64,000 bases of DNA from Thamnidium elegans (GCA_025201345.1 JAIXMG010000009.1:868001-932000); one strand, 5' to 3'. Shown: positions 11,397 through 23,461, numbered from the stretch's first letter. The notes: generated by a model not told the origin, from the sequence alone. Program-made: numbers and translations.

Positions 11397-12461
11397 ATGG
11401 CACCCCAAGTTTTAATTGTTGGTTGTATTGATTTTGCAACAGAAGACTATGAAGAATTAAGTAAAAAATACTCTATTGAATACTATACTTCAAAGTCACG
11501 TCAGGAATTTATGGATGATTGTGCCAATAAGTATAAAGACGTGCCTATTATTTACAGGTCTCCTGAATCTCAAAGTGTAGTGGGTCTCTTTGATAAGGAA
11601 CTGGTGTCTTATTTACCTGCTGCGTTAAAATATATTGTTTATTGTGGTGCTGGCTATGACTCGATTAACGTTGAATCCTGTGCTGAAAGAAATGTCATGG
11701 TGTCTCATACACCTATTGCCGTTGATGATGCTACGGCTGATATCGCTGCTATTTTAATTCTTAACTGTCATCGAAACGTGTTGGCTGCTAGCGAGAATTT
11801 ACGACAAGGCCGTTGGAGAAATGGTGTTCGTATGGGTGTAGATCCTCAAGGCAAAGTGCTTGGTGTTCTTGGTGCGGGTGGTATCGGTAGAACCTTGGCT
11901 AAACGTATGTTTGGTTTCGATTTAAAAAAGATTCAATACTATAATCGTAGTCGACTTTCGGAAGAACGTAAGTTTTCATGTATATATAATTTTGTGCAAT
12001 AATAATACCTATTAAAAAAAAAAAAAGTCGAAAAAGAATATCATTTGCAATATGTTGATTTTGAAACTTTACTCAAGACTTCAGATATTATCTCTGTTCA
12101 TTGTCCTTTAAATGCTTCTACTACGCATTTAATTAGTTACAAGGAATTTGCAATGATGAAAGATAATGTTATTGTGGTCAATACTGCAAGAGGTAAAGTT
12201 ATTAATGAAGCTGCTTTGGTCAATGCTTTGGAAAGAGGTAAAGTATTAGCTGCTGGTTTAGATGTATTTGAACAAGAACCCAAGATCTCTGCTGGTTTAT
12301 TATCTCATCCTCGCTCTGTCTTGCTACCTCATATTGGTACTTTTACCAATGAAAGTCAATACAAGATGGAAAGATTAGTTCTGGATAATATGGTTGCTGC
12401 GTTAGAACAAGATACTTTATTAACACCTGTTCCTGAACATAAACATTTTTTCAAGAAATAA
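11397..12461 (+). CDS. D-isomer-specific 2-hydroxyacid dehydrogenase (glyoxylate/hydroxypyruvate reductase type)
   Basis: Exons 11397-11967 and 12028-12461 encode 334 residues. The ATG at 11397 (MAPQVLIVG) is preferred over an upstream in-frame ATG at 11346, which would add a hydrophobic stretch encoded by a T-rich leader. The Rossmann dinucleotide motif GVLGAGGIGRTLAKRM lies in the middle. The catalytic residues follow in family order: Arg in NTARGKVIN, Glu in DVFEQEP and His in LLPHIGT. It reduces a 2-oxoacid such as glyoxylate or hydroxypyruvate with NAD(P)H; the yeast Gor1 group is the closest familiar type. The exact substrate cannot be told from sequence. Confidence 0.93.
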
Positions 12462-12498
12462 AACAATTTTTTATACATTTATTATTACAATTTTTATT

Positions 12499-14154
12499 TT
12501 AAAGAAGGAAAGCACCCGTAAGAGCAGCAACAGGAGAACCAGTAACACGAGGTAAACTCCAAGCTTCAGCAGAAACGGTTTCAGCAGAACCAGCAACATC
12601 TAAATGAGTAAAACCAATAGATAAACCATCCTTGTTATCTAATCCATAATCATCAATGCCAGCAGCTTGAACCATGAAACCAGCAGGATATTGATGACCA
12701 CGACTGGTCATAGTAGAAGGTTGATCGTTAGCAGAGACGATATCTTCACTAGATCTACCAGGTCTAACACACTCAAGATCCTCGCGACGTAAAGTAGAGA
12801 TCTCAAAGGGATCAGCAAGAACATGACCAGCATCGTAAATTCTTTGACTGACCTTGTTCTTACGAGCAAATCCATTATCAAGTGTAATACCGTAACCACC
12901 GTAAGCACGAATAGCATGACCAGTTAATGTAGCGCAAGTCAAGATAAGAGAAGGTACCTTGGCAGAGGGACTATCTGAATTAAAATGGGCAATGGCTCTT
13001 TCTTTGAATTCACATAATAAATCGGTCATGACCATACGACCTTCAGCATCAGTGTTACCAACCAATACTCTCTTACCACTACGAGCAGTAATGACTTCAT
13101 CACTGACGTACATATCGGGACCAACAGAGTTACGAACTAAAGCAAGAGCACCAGTAACATTGACCTTTTCAGGGGACAACATGGAAATTGTCTTGAAGAA
13201 ACCAGCAACGGCAGCAGCACCACATTTATCACGAGACATGTCTCTCATATGCCCACTACACTTGATATCAGCCCCACCGGTATCATAAGTAACACCCTTA
13301 CCAACAAAGAACAAGTTTTCCTTGACACTGGATTGATCAGCAGAAGTATACTCGAAATGAACAAAGCGAGGATGATGACGAGCAACAGGTAAAGAAGCAC
13401 GAGTGACAGCATGAGCTAAAGGATACTCCTTTTTAAGTTGATCCATATCATCAATGACAGTAACCTTGACGTTTTTAATATACTTGAATTGCTCTACAAT
13501 ATAGTTTGCAGCATTAATAGGGGACATGATCTCGGGATCAGGGTTACCAATATCTTTGGAGATACGACGACCAGCTTCAATAGCCGAAACATTTTTAATT
13601 AAATTTTCGCAGACTTCAGTGCCCGTAATAAACCCAATTTGGGTAAATGTTTCAATATCTTTACCCGTCAATTTGGCATGTTGACGTACGTCAATAGGCT
13701 CAAATGAAGATTCTAATAAACCAAGCATAGTCACCTCCAAATAGTTTTGGTAATCGTTGAGTTGGTTAAAGGTCCATTCAGACTTCGTTTGGGTGATGGG
13801 TTCATCGGCAAAACAAACAAGAGGGGATCTCATACCGACCTTTAAAGCTTGAAGACCAACAGAGTAAGCAATATCCTTGAAACGACGAGCATCGTCATAG
13901 TCATGATATAATGAACCAGTAGGTGCAATAAGAATACGACGACAAGGTTGACCACTTTCGGGAAGAATAAGTTGAATGTTAGATCCGAAGGAAGCGTCAA
14001 GTTCTAAATGGGTTTTGACAGAAGGGACCAAGTTGGCCAAAGAAGATTTATCGGTAAAGATAACAATAAGACCATCATAGTTAGTGCTTTGACTCTTGAC
14101 GATTTCAACAAGGTTGTTCTTGTGAGAAATTAATTCAATCTTTGGTAACTCCAT
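12499..14154 (-). CDS. M17-family leucyl/cytosol aminopeptidase
   Basis: A single exon of 551 residues. The C-terminal peptidase M17 catalytic domain is complete: FVGKGVTYDTGGADIK supplies the metal-binding Lys and Asp plus the catalytic Lys, MSRDKCGAAA supplies the next Asp, and NTDAEGR supplies the Asp/Glu ligands and the Arg. The variant wording (YDTGGADIKC, SRDKCG) fits the less common W07G4.4-like branch rather than classical LAP3. The N-terminal about 170 residues form the regulatory M17 N domain. It removes N-terminal residues from peptides using two metal ions, usually as a cytosolic hexamer. The gene converges with the dehydrogenase, with only 37 nt between the stops. Codon use is GC-richer than in its neighbours, and introns are absent, which suggests high expression. 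Confidence 0.92.
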   Translation of the reverse strand: MELPKIELISHKNNLVEIVKSQSTNYDGLIVIFTDKSSLANLVPSVKTHLELDASFGSNIQLILPESGQPCRRILIAPTGSLYHDYDDARRFKDIAYSVGLQALKVGMRSPLVCFADEPITQTKSEWTFNQLNDYQNYLEVTMLGLLESSFEPIDVRQHAKLTGKDIETFTQIGFITGTEVCENLIKNVSAIEAGRRISKDIGNPDPEIMSPINAANYIVEQFKYIKNVKVTVIDDMDQLKKEYPLAHAVTRASLPVARHHPRFVHFEYTSADQSSVKENLFFVGKGVTYDTGGADIKCSGHMRDMSRDKCGAAAVAGFFKTISMLSPEKVNVTGALALVRNSVGPDMYVSDEVITARSGKRVLVGNTDAEGRMVMTDLLCEFKERAIAHFNSDSPSAKVPSLILTCATLTGHAIRAYGGYGITLDNGFARKNKVSQRIYDAGHVLADPFEISTLRREDLECVRPGRSSEDIVSANDQPSTMTSRGHQYPAGFMVQAAGIDDYGLDNKDGLSIGFTHLDVAGSAETVSAEAWSLPRVTGSPVAALTGAFLL

Positions 14155-14597
14155 TTTGAATAAATAAACTTGTATTAAAGAAGAAAGAATTACTTTGTTT
14201 GGGGAATTAAAAAAAAAACTTTTTACAGCTTTTTTTTGTGAGGGGAAGACTCCGCTTCAAGTGGTTTATGTCCACTCCAAACGGAGAGTCAATACCCGCT
14301 AAAAAAGAAAGTTGTGCCTATTTAGTAGCATGTATATAAAGAAACATTTTTTTTATGCCAATTCTTTCGTTTTCTTTTTGTTTCTTTTTTTTACTGCGGT
14401 TTGAAGTGATCACAGTGACTCATATTCAGTTTATAGCCAAGTTTGTTAGATTTGGTTTTTTTTTTTTTTTTTTTTTGCCGCAGTTCCAGCACCACACTTT
14501 GTTGGATTAAAGCCCCGTGATTTGTTGGAATTGTATATATAATGCGTTATTTATCTCTCTTTTTTTTTTATTTCTTTATCCTTTTTATTACATAAAC
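14155..14597. promoter_or_regulatory. Divergent promoter region (aminopeptidase / GTPBP1-like)
   Basis: A 0.44-kb spacer with T-runs (14456-14476), AAGTGGTTTATGTCCACT (an imperfect dyad at about 14258-14276) and a T-rich leader before the GTPase start. No named factor site was assigned. Confidence 0.35.
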
Positions 14598-16718
14598 ATG
14601 ACTATTAACGATACAATAGACGAAGCGTCTTTATTAGCTTCTGCATTATCAAATGTTTCTTTAGACACACAAAAGCCTGAAATGATTGATAATATACTGA
14701 CAAACTTGATACAGGTTAAAGAGAAACATTTAAAGGTGAAAAATATATGCAAAAAAAAAAAAAAAAAAAAAATACATATATATATATATATATATGTATA
14801 TGTATATATATTTATATATATTCATATAATAATATAGGATATATTATTGAACCCAACGCAACAAGATATTGAATATTTAACCAACTTATTGTCTCAACGT
14901 ATTGATCAAGGTAGAGGTGAAGCATTATTCGAAATTGGTACAGAAGGTACAGACAACTATATAATACATATACATATGATAAATTAAATACTATATAATA
15001 GAGGATGGGTCTGAAATGAATTTATCTCGCCAAGACTACTTGAAGTGTATTGAAACAATATCAACCATAACAAATACGTTGGGAGCTGATTTTGCTGATA
15101 TCGATGAATTAAATCAAATTGACTCAACTACTACCACTACAACAAGAAGCAAAAACAATATTGTTGCTCATTTAATGATTAGAAAGCGTCCTCAATCAGT
15201 ACAAGACTTGTTGGAGATTCGTGTCGCTGTAGTTGGTAATGTCGACGCAGGAAAGGTAACAACAATAAAATATTTCCTGCGTATATATAATAAAACAGTA
15301 ACTGATAAGAAACCCTCAAGTCAACTTTATTAGGTGTATTAACAAAAGGTGTATTGGATGACGGTAGAGGAAAAGCTCGTGTGAATTTATTTAGACACAA
15401 GCACGAAATTGAATCCGGTAGAACTTCTAGTGTAGGAGGCGAAATACTTGGTTTTGACTCCAAGTCCAGACCTATCCTTAGCACCTCTAAAAAGTCTTCC
15501 AATTCGGGTTGGGAAGATATTGCTGAAAAAGCTGCAAAGGTATTGAGCTTTGTTGATCTGGCTGGACATGAAAAATATTTAAAGACAACCGTGTTTGGTA
15601 TGACGGGAACTGCTCCGGAATTTGCAATGTTAATGGTAGGTGCCAATGCTGGTATGGTTGGTATGTCAAAGGAACATTTAGGCTTGGCTTTATCACTAGG
15701 TATTCCCGTATTAGTCGTTATTACCAAGATTGATCAGTGTCCAGCGCATGTATTGGAAAAGAATATCAAACAATTAAATTCAATACTCAAGTCAAAGTCT
15801 TGCAGAAAGATTCCTTTATTTGTAGAGAATAATCATGATGTGGTTATGACTGCTGTAAGTAATTCTATCCCCCTGTATCCATAAATTCTCACTATTATTA
15901 TTTTTGTATGCAGCAAAACTTTGTTAGTGAAAGATTGTGCCCTATATTTCAAGTTAGTAACGTAACTGGTCAAGGCTTGGATTTAGTTCGAAATTTCTTG
16001 AATATTTTGCCTTCTCTGACGAAATATGAATCGATAGATCAACCGTTTCACTTTGAAATTAATGAAATCTTTAGTGTTCCGTTTGTGGGAACTGTTGTTA
16101 GTGGTGTAATGAAGGGTGGTATTGTACATATTGGTGATAAAGTATTATTAGGACCTGACCATGCTGGCCAGTTTATCACTACATCCATCAAAGGCATTCA
16201 CCGCAAACGTGTAAATATTCCGGTCGCTAGAGCAGGTCAATCGGTTTCGTTCGCTTTGAAGAATGTAAGAAGAAATACCATACGCAAGGGACAGGTACTG
16301 TTAATATATGAAAAAGATAAACCTATGCCTGCTTCGTCGTTAAAGTTTGAAGCTGAAATATTGGTGTTGTATCATTCAACTACTATCAAGTCAAAGTATC
16401 AAGCTATGGTTCATTGTGGCGCTGTTAGACAAACGGCTAGTATTATTACTACTGATAAAACCGTTTTAAGAACAGGCGATAGAGCTAATGTCGTAAGTTT
16501 TTTTTTTTCTTACGTCAGAATGATGTCTTAGTAATATACTATATGTAGAGATTTAAATTTGTAAAAAATCCCGAGTACTTGACTATTGGTACACGATTGG
16601 TAAGTTTTTTACAAGTGCGAAAAAAGGGCTATTTTTTATTAAACTTTTTTTTTAAAAAAAGATTTTCAGAGAAGGTCGAACAAAGGGAGTAGGCAAGATT
16701 ACAAAGTTATTGGATTAA
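14598..16718 (+). CDS. GTPBP1/AGP-1-like translational GTPase
   Basis: Seven exons, 14598-14735, 14838-14946, 15002-15255, 15321-15854, 15914-16492, 16549-16599 and 16662-16718, encode 573 residues. The G domain is EF-Tu-like: G1 GNVDAGKST (about 161-169, split by an intron after Lys), the GTPBP1 signature [17 protein letters not shown]3 [18 protein letters not shown] and G4 TKID. Domains II/III follow, with GTVVSG, LGPD and HRKRVNIPV, then FEAEILVL and [14 protein letters not shown]. The order and wording are those of animal GTPBP1/2, a cytosolic factor linked to mRNA turnover and ribosome-stalling quality control. The first intron contains AT microsatellites. Its stop codon overlaps the stop codon of the convergent PEBP gene. 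Confidence 0.95.
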
Positions 16719-17394
16719 TTTACATCATTTCTTGAAATAAAAAAATTAACGCCAATAAGTTCAAGTTGGTTTTCTTGTACAAATGATTTATAGTCCCAAC
16801 AATGAGGTTCCTTTGATAACGTATTAAATTCAATATCTGTCTTTGGTTGTTTATAAACTAAAAAGATATAACGATGATCTCCTGTCTTTGGTGGTGGCCC
16901 AGGTCCAATATAACCGGAGAGTTCTGTCGCTTGAGAGAAATCGGCAGAGCTTGGAATATTGGTAGTTACCCAATGACGATAAGGGCTATAAGTAGGATCT
17001 TCTTTTGAAGGTGCATCAGGATCAATCTTTTTTTTTTAATGAAAAAAAAAAAAAAAAAAAGAGGTTTGTTAATATATATTACATATTCTCTCAATGTTTT
17101 GTGTGTGTGTTACCATTAAAACAGTATATTCTGCATCTTGATCAGGTGCAATAAATGTCACTGTGGGTGCATCTGCTGCATCAGAAGGTTTGATAAAATT
17201 ACCTAATGCAACATCCTCGCCATTTTCATAATTGACGCTGACTAGTGTAGAACTTGTAAACCCTTGTGGAACAACTGTCATCGTGTTTAATATGTGTTTC
17301 GTATATCTATGTGTGCTTGGTACTTACTATCAGGGATAATATCAGCCTTTTTTAAAGACTGCGTTATATTTTGATCGAGTGTAACTAAAACCAT
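16715..17394 (-). CDS. Phosphatidylethanolamine-binding protein (PEBP/TFS1 family)
   Basis: Exons 17328-17394, 17114-17274 and 16715-17026 encode 179 residues, close to the family norm. N-terminal LKKADIIPD and FTSSTLVSVNY are followed by the PEBP core: the anion-binding block IDPDAPSKEDP then HWVTTNIP, and GPGPPPKTGDHRYIFLVYKQP (the GxHR-type block of the family). The C-terminus is a LELIGVNFF strand. Yeast TFS1 relatives inhibit carboxypeptidase Y or bind Ras-GAP; animal members act as kinase inhibitors, so the exact partner is unknown. The second exon is accepted after GATGACAG. The last sense codons overlap the 3' end of the GTPBP1-like gene. Confidence 0.9.
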
Positions 17395-17912
17395 GATTAT
17401 AAAAAAAAAGTATACAAAAGAGAAAAAGAAGAATTACGTTTTCTTTTTTATGTTGTTGATTATATAGTCTTATCGGTGAAACAAGTGACGTATTGTAACA
17501 ACAACAACAATAACAACAAATGGGATTCTTGCTAGACTTAAACAGTAAAGTGTAAAGCTAAAAAAAATATATATAAATATATATTCATATTTTGATAAGC
17601 ATGCTCTAATTGTATGATAAATTGAGTACAGCGACAGTATAAATCTCTTTCCAAAATATTGATTATATGTACATTTATCGAGACACAGAAAAAAAACAGC
17701 TAAACTATATAACAGTTGAACTCTTTTCGAAAGCTGGTCTAAAGCACCTCTTGTAACGACAGCTAACACTCGAAAAGGGTAAATGTGACTTGGTTATCAA
17801 AATGCTGCAACTTGCTGTGGGGTCGCGATATCTCCCCCCAAGGTTCTCTTTTATATACAGCACAAAATTTTTTTATTTTTATATATCGTTTAAAAAAAAA
17901 TAGCTATACAAA
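17395..17912. promoter_or_regulatory. Divergent promoter region (PEBP / cyclin)
   Basis: A 0.5-kb spacer with a (CAA)n-like patch at about 17501-17520, (AT)n at about 17568-17582 and CTTTTATATACAGC at about 17848, which could be a TATA element for the cyclin gene about 65 nt upstream of its ATG. Confidence 0.4.
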
Positions 17913-19215
17913 ATGAGTGGATCCTCGCCTTTAGCACCGAATACACCTTCTACACCCCTTTCAGCTACAACTATCACTACGGGATTGTCGTTTAAACGAC
18001 ATTACCGACCTTATTTTACTAAGAGACAACTTGCTACTTTAAACAGTTTGAAAAAGAATGGTGCATTGACAGTAAAAGAAATCAATACTCGTCATTCCAG
18101 TTGTAAGTTTATTCAAGATATTGGAAAGAAGTTGGGTTTGTAAGTAGGATATACCTGTGGTTGTTTTTTGTTGCTGTTTTTTTTTTTTTTTATTCATCAG
18201 TCTGTCTCCATGTATAGCCCTCAAAAGACAATAAGTACTTCTCAAGCGTTATACCATCGATTTTCACTTTATTATTCTCCTAGAGAATATTCATCACAGG
18301 TATGTTAAAGTATATATGTATGTGATATGAGGGAAGAGTTTAACCCGTGAAAAATACAGGATATCAGTGTGACATGTATATTTGTAGCTTCCAAAATTGA
18401 AGAAACAGCAAAGAAATTAAAAGATATATTGATTGCGGTGCATAGCGTTAAATACCCAGATAGTAAAGAATTGGAACCTGAGCAGATTAATGAGGAACGC
18501 AGACGTAAGATCCTTGGATATGAAAAGATGTTGCTAGAAACTATATGCTTTGATTTTCAACTAAGGCATCCTTTTGAATATGTTATTAAGTTTGTTAAAT
18601 GGATACAAGGTTTGTTTTTCGTGCTATATAAAGTAAAAAATAAATAACTTATATTTGTTATTAGCGTTTCAAGAATCGTTGGATAGTAAGAGGCTGGCAA
18701 GAAAGGCATATCAATTGGCAGTGGATAGTTTTAAAACTTTACTTTGTGTAGAGTATCCTGCGCATACAATTGCTGGTGGTTGTATTTATTTAGCATCAAG
18801 GTTATTAAAAGAACAAGATGATACATTTCAAGGTTTACCTGAGTCTGAGCCTTGGGATCAATATTTTTTATCACGAATGGAAGATATTGAAGGTAAAAGT
18901 TTATATGAATATATATATATATATAGATATTTTATATCTGACCACTTTTATATAAAAATAGATGTTGCACAACAAATTCTCGATTTATACATCTTTACAA
19001 ATAATACGAATAGAAATGACGTATCACAATATACAAGGATTAAAATCGCATTAAATGAACAAGCTCAAAGTAGAGGTCCTGATCTAATCATGGATGATAT
19101 CACACGACAAGAATTAAGACCTAGAACTACTGACTGGGAATTCGATGGTCCTTCTCCATTAGATGCTGTAAATACAAATCAACATACTGTATCTTATCAT
19201 TTCTCAACTAGTTAA
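17913..19215 (+). CDS. Transcriptional cyclin (cyclin K/T, Ctk2-like)
   Basis: Exons 17913-18139, 18218-18299, 18360-18609, 18665-18892 and 18962-19215 encode 346 residues. The cyclin box reads QKTISTSQALYHRFSLYY followed by VTCIFVASKIEETAKKLKD, wording typical of the cyclin C/K/L/T class that partners CDK9/CDK12-type CTD kinases. The second cyclin fold is LARKAYQLAVDSFKTLL and TIAGGCIYLASRLL. The N-terminus is a short Ser/Thr/Pro tail. The likely role is the cyclin of a kinase phosphorylating the RNA polymerase II C-terminal domain. Ctk2/cyclin K is favoured over Bur2 or cyclin C because of the KYPDSKELEPE insert and the arrangement of the box, but the assignment within the class is tentative. 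Confidence 0.85.
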
Positions 19216-19265
19216 TTGTAACAATAATGGTAATAATGATGATAATAATAATAATAATAATAATA
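19216..19265 (+). repeat. (TAA)n microsatellite in the cyclin 3' UTR
   Basis: Just after the stop codon, TAATAATGATGA runs into about nine pure TAA/AAT units. Confidence 0.85.
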
Positions 19266-19327
19266 AATATTGTTTTTATATATAAATTAATATAAAAAGA
19301 AAAAGAAAAAGTATATATACATATTTT

Positions 19328-21260
19328 TTAGCGGCGAAGAATCCAATCTGACCAAGTTTGTTTTTCTTCATTGGTAACCGTGGGAGATACATCTGTAGAC
19401 TTCTCAGGGCCTAAACTAATCTTCATGTCAGCGGTCTCATCACGAGATTGCTTCAAGAAAGGCATCACATTAGTTCCTCCTGTACCACGAACAACTTTAG
19501 CATCGGCATCGAGTTTTCTGGCAAGTCCCAATTGAGGAAATTTTTGATATACTTTATCAGTTCTTGAGTCTTTACGAATATTAGGTGATGTTCCTAATTG
19601 AGTTTGAGGGTAAAGATCGTTATGAACTCTATTCTTTGTTGGTATCTCTGTAACAGGAGGGGTAACATTTGTACTATTAGTTTTATCATCATCAGTAGGA
19701 GTAGGAGTAGTCTCTTGTTTAGCCATAGCAAAACCAGCGTTAGGAATATTGGGACCTTTACGAGCTTGATTTACAATATATAAAGTAACGATTTGAACAT
19801 GTTTATCACGGAACAGCTTTAATTGGTGTAAACAATCATTGTAAGCGTTAACAATAGCTAATTCTTGATCAGATATATTTCCATTTCTGTATTTCTCTTC
19901 CAATAACAAGATAAATGGACGAATATTGGATGCCTCTTCTAAATCTTCCAGGAATTCACGATGAGGTCTAGGCATGTATTTACGCATAGCTCTCAAGAAG
20001 GTATTTTTATTTGTACGTTTAAACTGAGGAGGTGTACGTGGAGTTTCAGTTCCCTGTTTAATATCATCAGCGGGATTAGTTGCAGGTAACTTTGTATAAC
20101 GATCACTAGGTAAATCAGATGGTTTAATAAATGACGGCTTTTCACCTGTACGATGATGCTCAACGCCAAATGCAACATCAAGAGCGGCAATAAGACTACT
20201 TTGAGCAGCACTTCCCCCAGCATATCTTCTGTATTGGCTTAATAACCTTTCAGCCTCGTCTAAATGAGACATGTCTGCATATTCGTCCGTTTGTGCAGAC
20301 CATAAATTTTCGACACCTTCATAGATTAACCCTAAAGGTAATCCAGCTTCGGCCATATTTTCCCAACCTGCTAAATAAGGTCGTATTTTCCAATAAAAGA
20401 CATAAGGATCACACTTTTCGTACATTCTTTGCATATCATTATTCATATTTTCTAAACCGGTATGAATCACCTTAAAGTTTTCCAAAAGACCGGTATAGTT
20501 CTCAGAGCGAATGTTTTCAATTGCGTAAGTGATCTGCGATAAACAAGGAGCACCTGAACTTTCAATAGCAGTAGTTATAAGATAAAACCAAGCTTCATCC
20601 AATGAACCGGAATAGGTTGCTAATGCAGCCAAATTACTATTAAAAAAAAATTTTACAACAGTTTAATGTATAATAGATCTATATTTATTTTATTCGTATA
20701 ATTACCTTAAATCAATAGGACCTTCATGATCTAATAATCTATAGTTCCAAAGTACGACAGCAGCATGACATACCACGGGACAAAGACCCAAGTGTTCTGC
20801 TACACTAGTCCAAGGAATAGCAAGATTGTATGGAAGTGTCTAAGGCGTGGGAAAAGTAGAGTAAATACAACTGGTTAGAAAGAAAAAAAAGTTTATTTGT
20901 CTTACCTCTGATGTAGGTTCATGTTTACCCCAAACGTAACTATGAGAAACCATACAAAGAATTAAAAAAGCTCTTCTGTATTCTTCTACAGATTTTAAGC
21001 GTGTATGATCCAATAAGGGCATCTATTTTTGTTTCATTAGATATCTACCAGTGAAACAATTTTTCTATTATTGTTACCTTGTGAATCTTTTCTCTTAATT
21101 TACCGGCTAAAAGTAAACCATTATAATCATCCATCATATCCTCCCATGGAGAGAAATATTCGTCGGGAAGTCTACGAAGTGGAGCGGTAGATGGCAAAAA
21201 ACCAGTTTTCACTGAAATATCATAGTATTCCAAAGGTCTCATAGTAGCAAAGTGTTCCAT
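19328..21260 (-). CDS. bna2: Indoleamine 2,3-dioxygenase
   Basis: Exons 21078-21260, 20906-21022, 20706-20839 and 19328-20636 encode 580 residues. It is a haem enzyme that opens the indole ring of tryptophan to N-formylkynurenine, the first step of de novo NAD synthesis. Family landmarks are all visible: GFLPSTAPLRRLPD near the N-terminus, LPYNLAIPWTSVAEHLGLCPV, DLSNLAAL made across an intron, RAMRKYMPRPHREFL, LKLFRDKHVQIVTLYI with the proximal haem His at about residue 424, and GTGGTNVMPFLKQSRDET. The length exceeds the usual 400-450 residues; much of the excess is a Thr/Asn/Pro-rich insert between the His helix and the GTGGT motif (about residues 440-525). It converges with the cyclin gene. 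Confidence 0.95.
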
Positions 21261-22306
21261 GGTTAATACGCTGGTAAAAAAGAAAAAAAAAATTAACAAA
21301 TATTTTTTTACTGAAAAGAAAGTGCTGCAGGACCCCACACACCGTCCTTTTATAAAAAAAAAAAAAAATGTATATATATATCTCGGATGTTTTAAAAGTC
21401 AGTTATCAATATATAAAAGTGAATACGGAGTCAGTCATTCAACTAGTACTAGTCCTCTTTCTTCTATCCCGAGGGGAATTTAATCATAGAATAAGATTAT
21501 TTCACTGATAAAAAGAGAGAGAGATAATTTCAATCAAAAAGGTATACATGATTAATAAAAAAAAAAAAATTGATAGATCGCCACTTCAATTTACACGTCA
21601 TTTAAAAAAATATAATGAAAAAAAAAAAAAAAAAAAAAAAGATATACACAAAAAAAAAAAGATGAGATGTACCCGTTAGTTACAAATTTTGCCAGGAACG
21701 GCGCAGGTTTATATTATTACTAATATAATTCGGGATTCGTTCATAGTTCCTGAAAGGTATTATTAATAAACTATCTAACCGAAATAATATACCTGAACCA
21801 TACACATTCAGTAAAGTTTTTTTTTTACTTTTACTTTTACTTTTACTTTTTATCAATGGACCGATTGGATATTTCTTTTTATATATTATTATTTTGAAGC
21901 CAGTTCTTTTATTTTATCATTTCGTTACTGTATTAATTTATCTCCATATCACCGCGATAATCTATTGATACACAAAAAAATGTATTACAATAAAAGAGTC
22001 ATACTTTTTATTTGTTTTCTTGGAAAGCTTTTTTTTTTTTTTTTTGCATGTCTAAACTATAGATATATACTATATCATTACAATGGCATCAAGTTTTTCT
22101 ATTTTGATAGAGTATTTGAAACAGATATATGTCAATGTTTTTCAATATAATGACCATGATTATACCTATATCACATGTTGGCTTGACAGGACACGTTTTA
22201 ACATCAAAATAGTTATTTGAAAAAAAGGATGGTATATAAAGTATTATTACCTGTTTACGTACTTTAATCATCAACGTATTTTTGTGATATTTGCATTGAC
22301 GCTTCT

Positions 22307-22338
<32 letters not shown>

Positions 22339-22459
22339 GTTCTATTTCTTGCAACTGTTACACAGCATACTACATATTTGGGAAAAATACTTACCCCCTA
22401 CATTTTATTTTTTTTATTGTTGTTTATTATTGCTCTTCATTTCGTTCATTCTTTTAGAG
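21261..22459. other. Divergent intergenic region, AT-rich
   Basis: 1.2 kb between IDO and the PGAP2-like gene. It contains A-runs at 21618-21640 and 22315-22338, and a (CTTTTA)n direct repeat at about 21829-21850. No gene is supported; short frames here are low-complexity. Confidence 0.45.
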
Positions 22460-23461
22460 ATGAATAGTTATGAAAAACATACTCTAGCAAAGGTAAACAA
22501 AAAAAAAACTACTCTGGTCAACTTTAACTTTGTTCTCATTTTAAAAATAAAAAATAAAGATTCCAGCAAAGTACATTTCGTATTCCCATACTATATGTGC
22601 TTATAGTAAGTATTGGATATTTAAAGTAAAAGAATAGCTGTATTGAGAATAGTTTTAAAAGGCGCGTTTCTAGTAGCACTAGTAGTTGGTTGTTATACAC
22701 ATTATGATAAAATTGTACAAAATGAGTATTTTGGATATCCTCAGGTAACATTAATTAATGAGCGTGTTCCGACTTTTTTTAAAAAACTTTCAATATCATC
22801 TACATATAATGTGCAGGAATGGTTTCCTAGTGTTAGTGCCACCACAGGTGATAGATATCCAGCCCGTGCATCATTTCAAATACTTATTGCATTAGCCGCA
22901 GGACCTCGGTTTACATTGGTATATTTATGGTACATTTGTACTACTGTTTCTACGCATACTTGTTCAAAACGCTTAGGTAAAATGTTATTGAGTGTAGGTA
23001 TTATTCGTACCATTGCTTGTGGTGGTTGGGTATTTATTACCTCAACTGATGACCATTCAATTCATGACATTGCTATGGTTATTTATCTACTGTGTACATT
23101 ACCATGGCAAATAGGTGTTTTATGTACTTCGCCAAACAATGCAGTAACGCTTAAAAAAAGAAAGATTTTATCTACTCTTTTTTTTGGAACTTTACCACCA
23201 ATGATTTATTACTTTTTACGGCATAAAGTTCATCGTATTCCCGGAGGTATATTTTATTTAATCCTTTATTTATTTAAAAACTTTAACTAGTTTTTTTGAT
23301 TTTCTTTTACATTAGCTTATACTATTTATGCATTGTTCGAATGGTCATTAATCTTTTATGATGTTGCGTTTGATGCTATCACTGCATTCGACTTTGAAAG
23401 ATTTGAGTTGAAAATTACACATCGCGATAAAATAGGCGTTGAAGAAAAAGATATTGCTTAA
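22460..23461 (+). CDS. Frag1/DRAM/Sfk1-family membrane protein (PGAP2 / Cwh43 N-terminal type)
   Basis: Exons 22460-22492, 22560-22605, 22638-22744, 22817-23246 and 23316-23461 encode 253 residues. EWFPSVSATTGDRYPAR and the C-terminal GAYTIYALFEWSLIFYDVAFD are diagnostic for the PGAP2/Cwh43-N family. About five to six hydrophobic segments are present. The family works in the secretory pathway on GPI-anchor lipid remodelling, so this protein may help replace the GPI lipid in ER/Golgi. Intron 3 (22745-22816) is 72 nt and has no in-frame stop, so an unspliced form would add 24 residues; splicing is preferred because it rebuilds the conserved YPQEWFPS. The first exon encodes only 11 residues and is the least certain part. 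Confidence 0.85.

Noticed and set aside
17470..17769. 99-codon minus frame upstream of the PEBP gene
   Set aside because: Low-complexity Phe/Tyr/Ile-rich translation of AT-rich promoter DNA.
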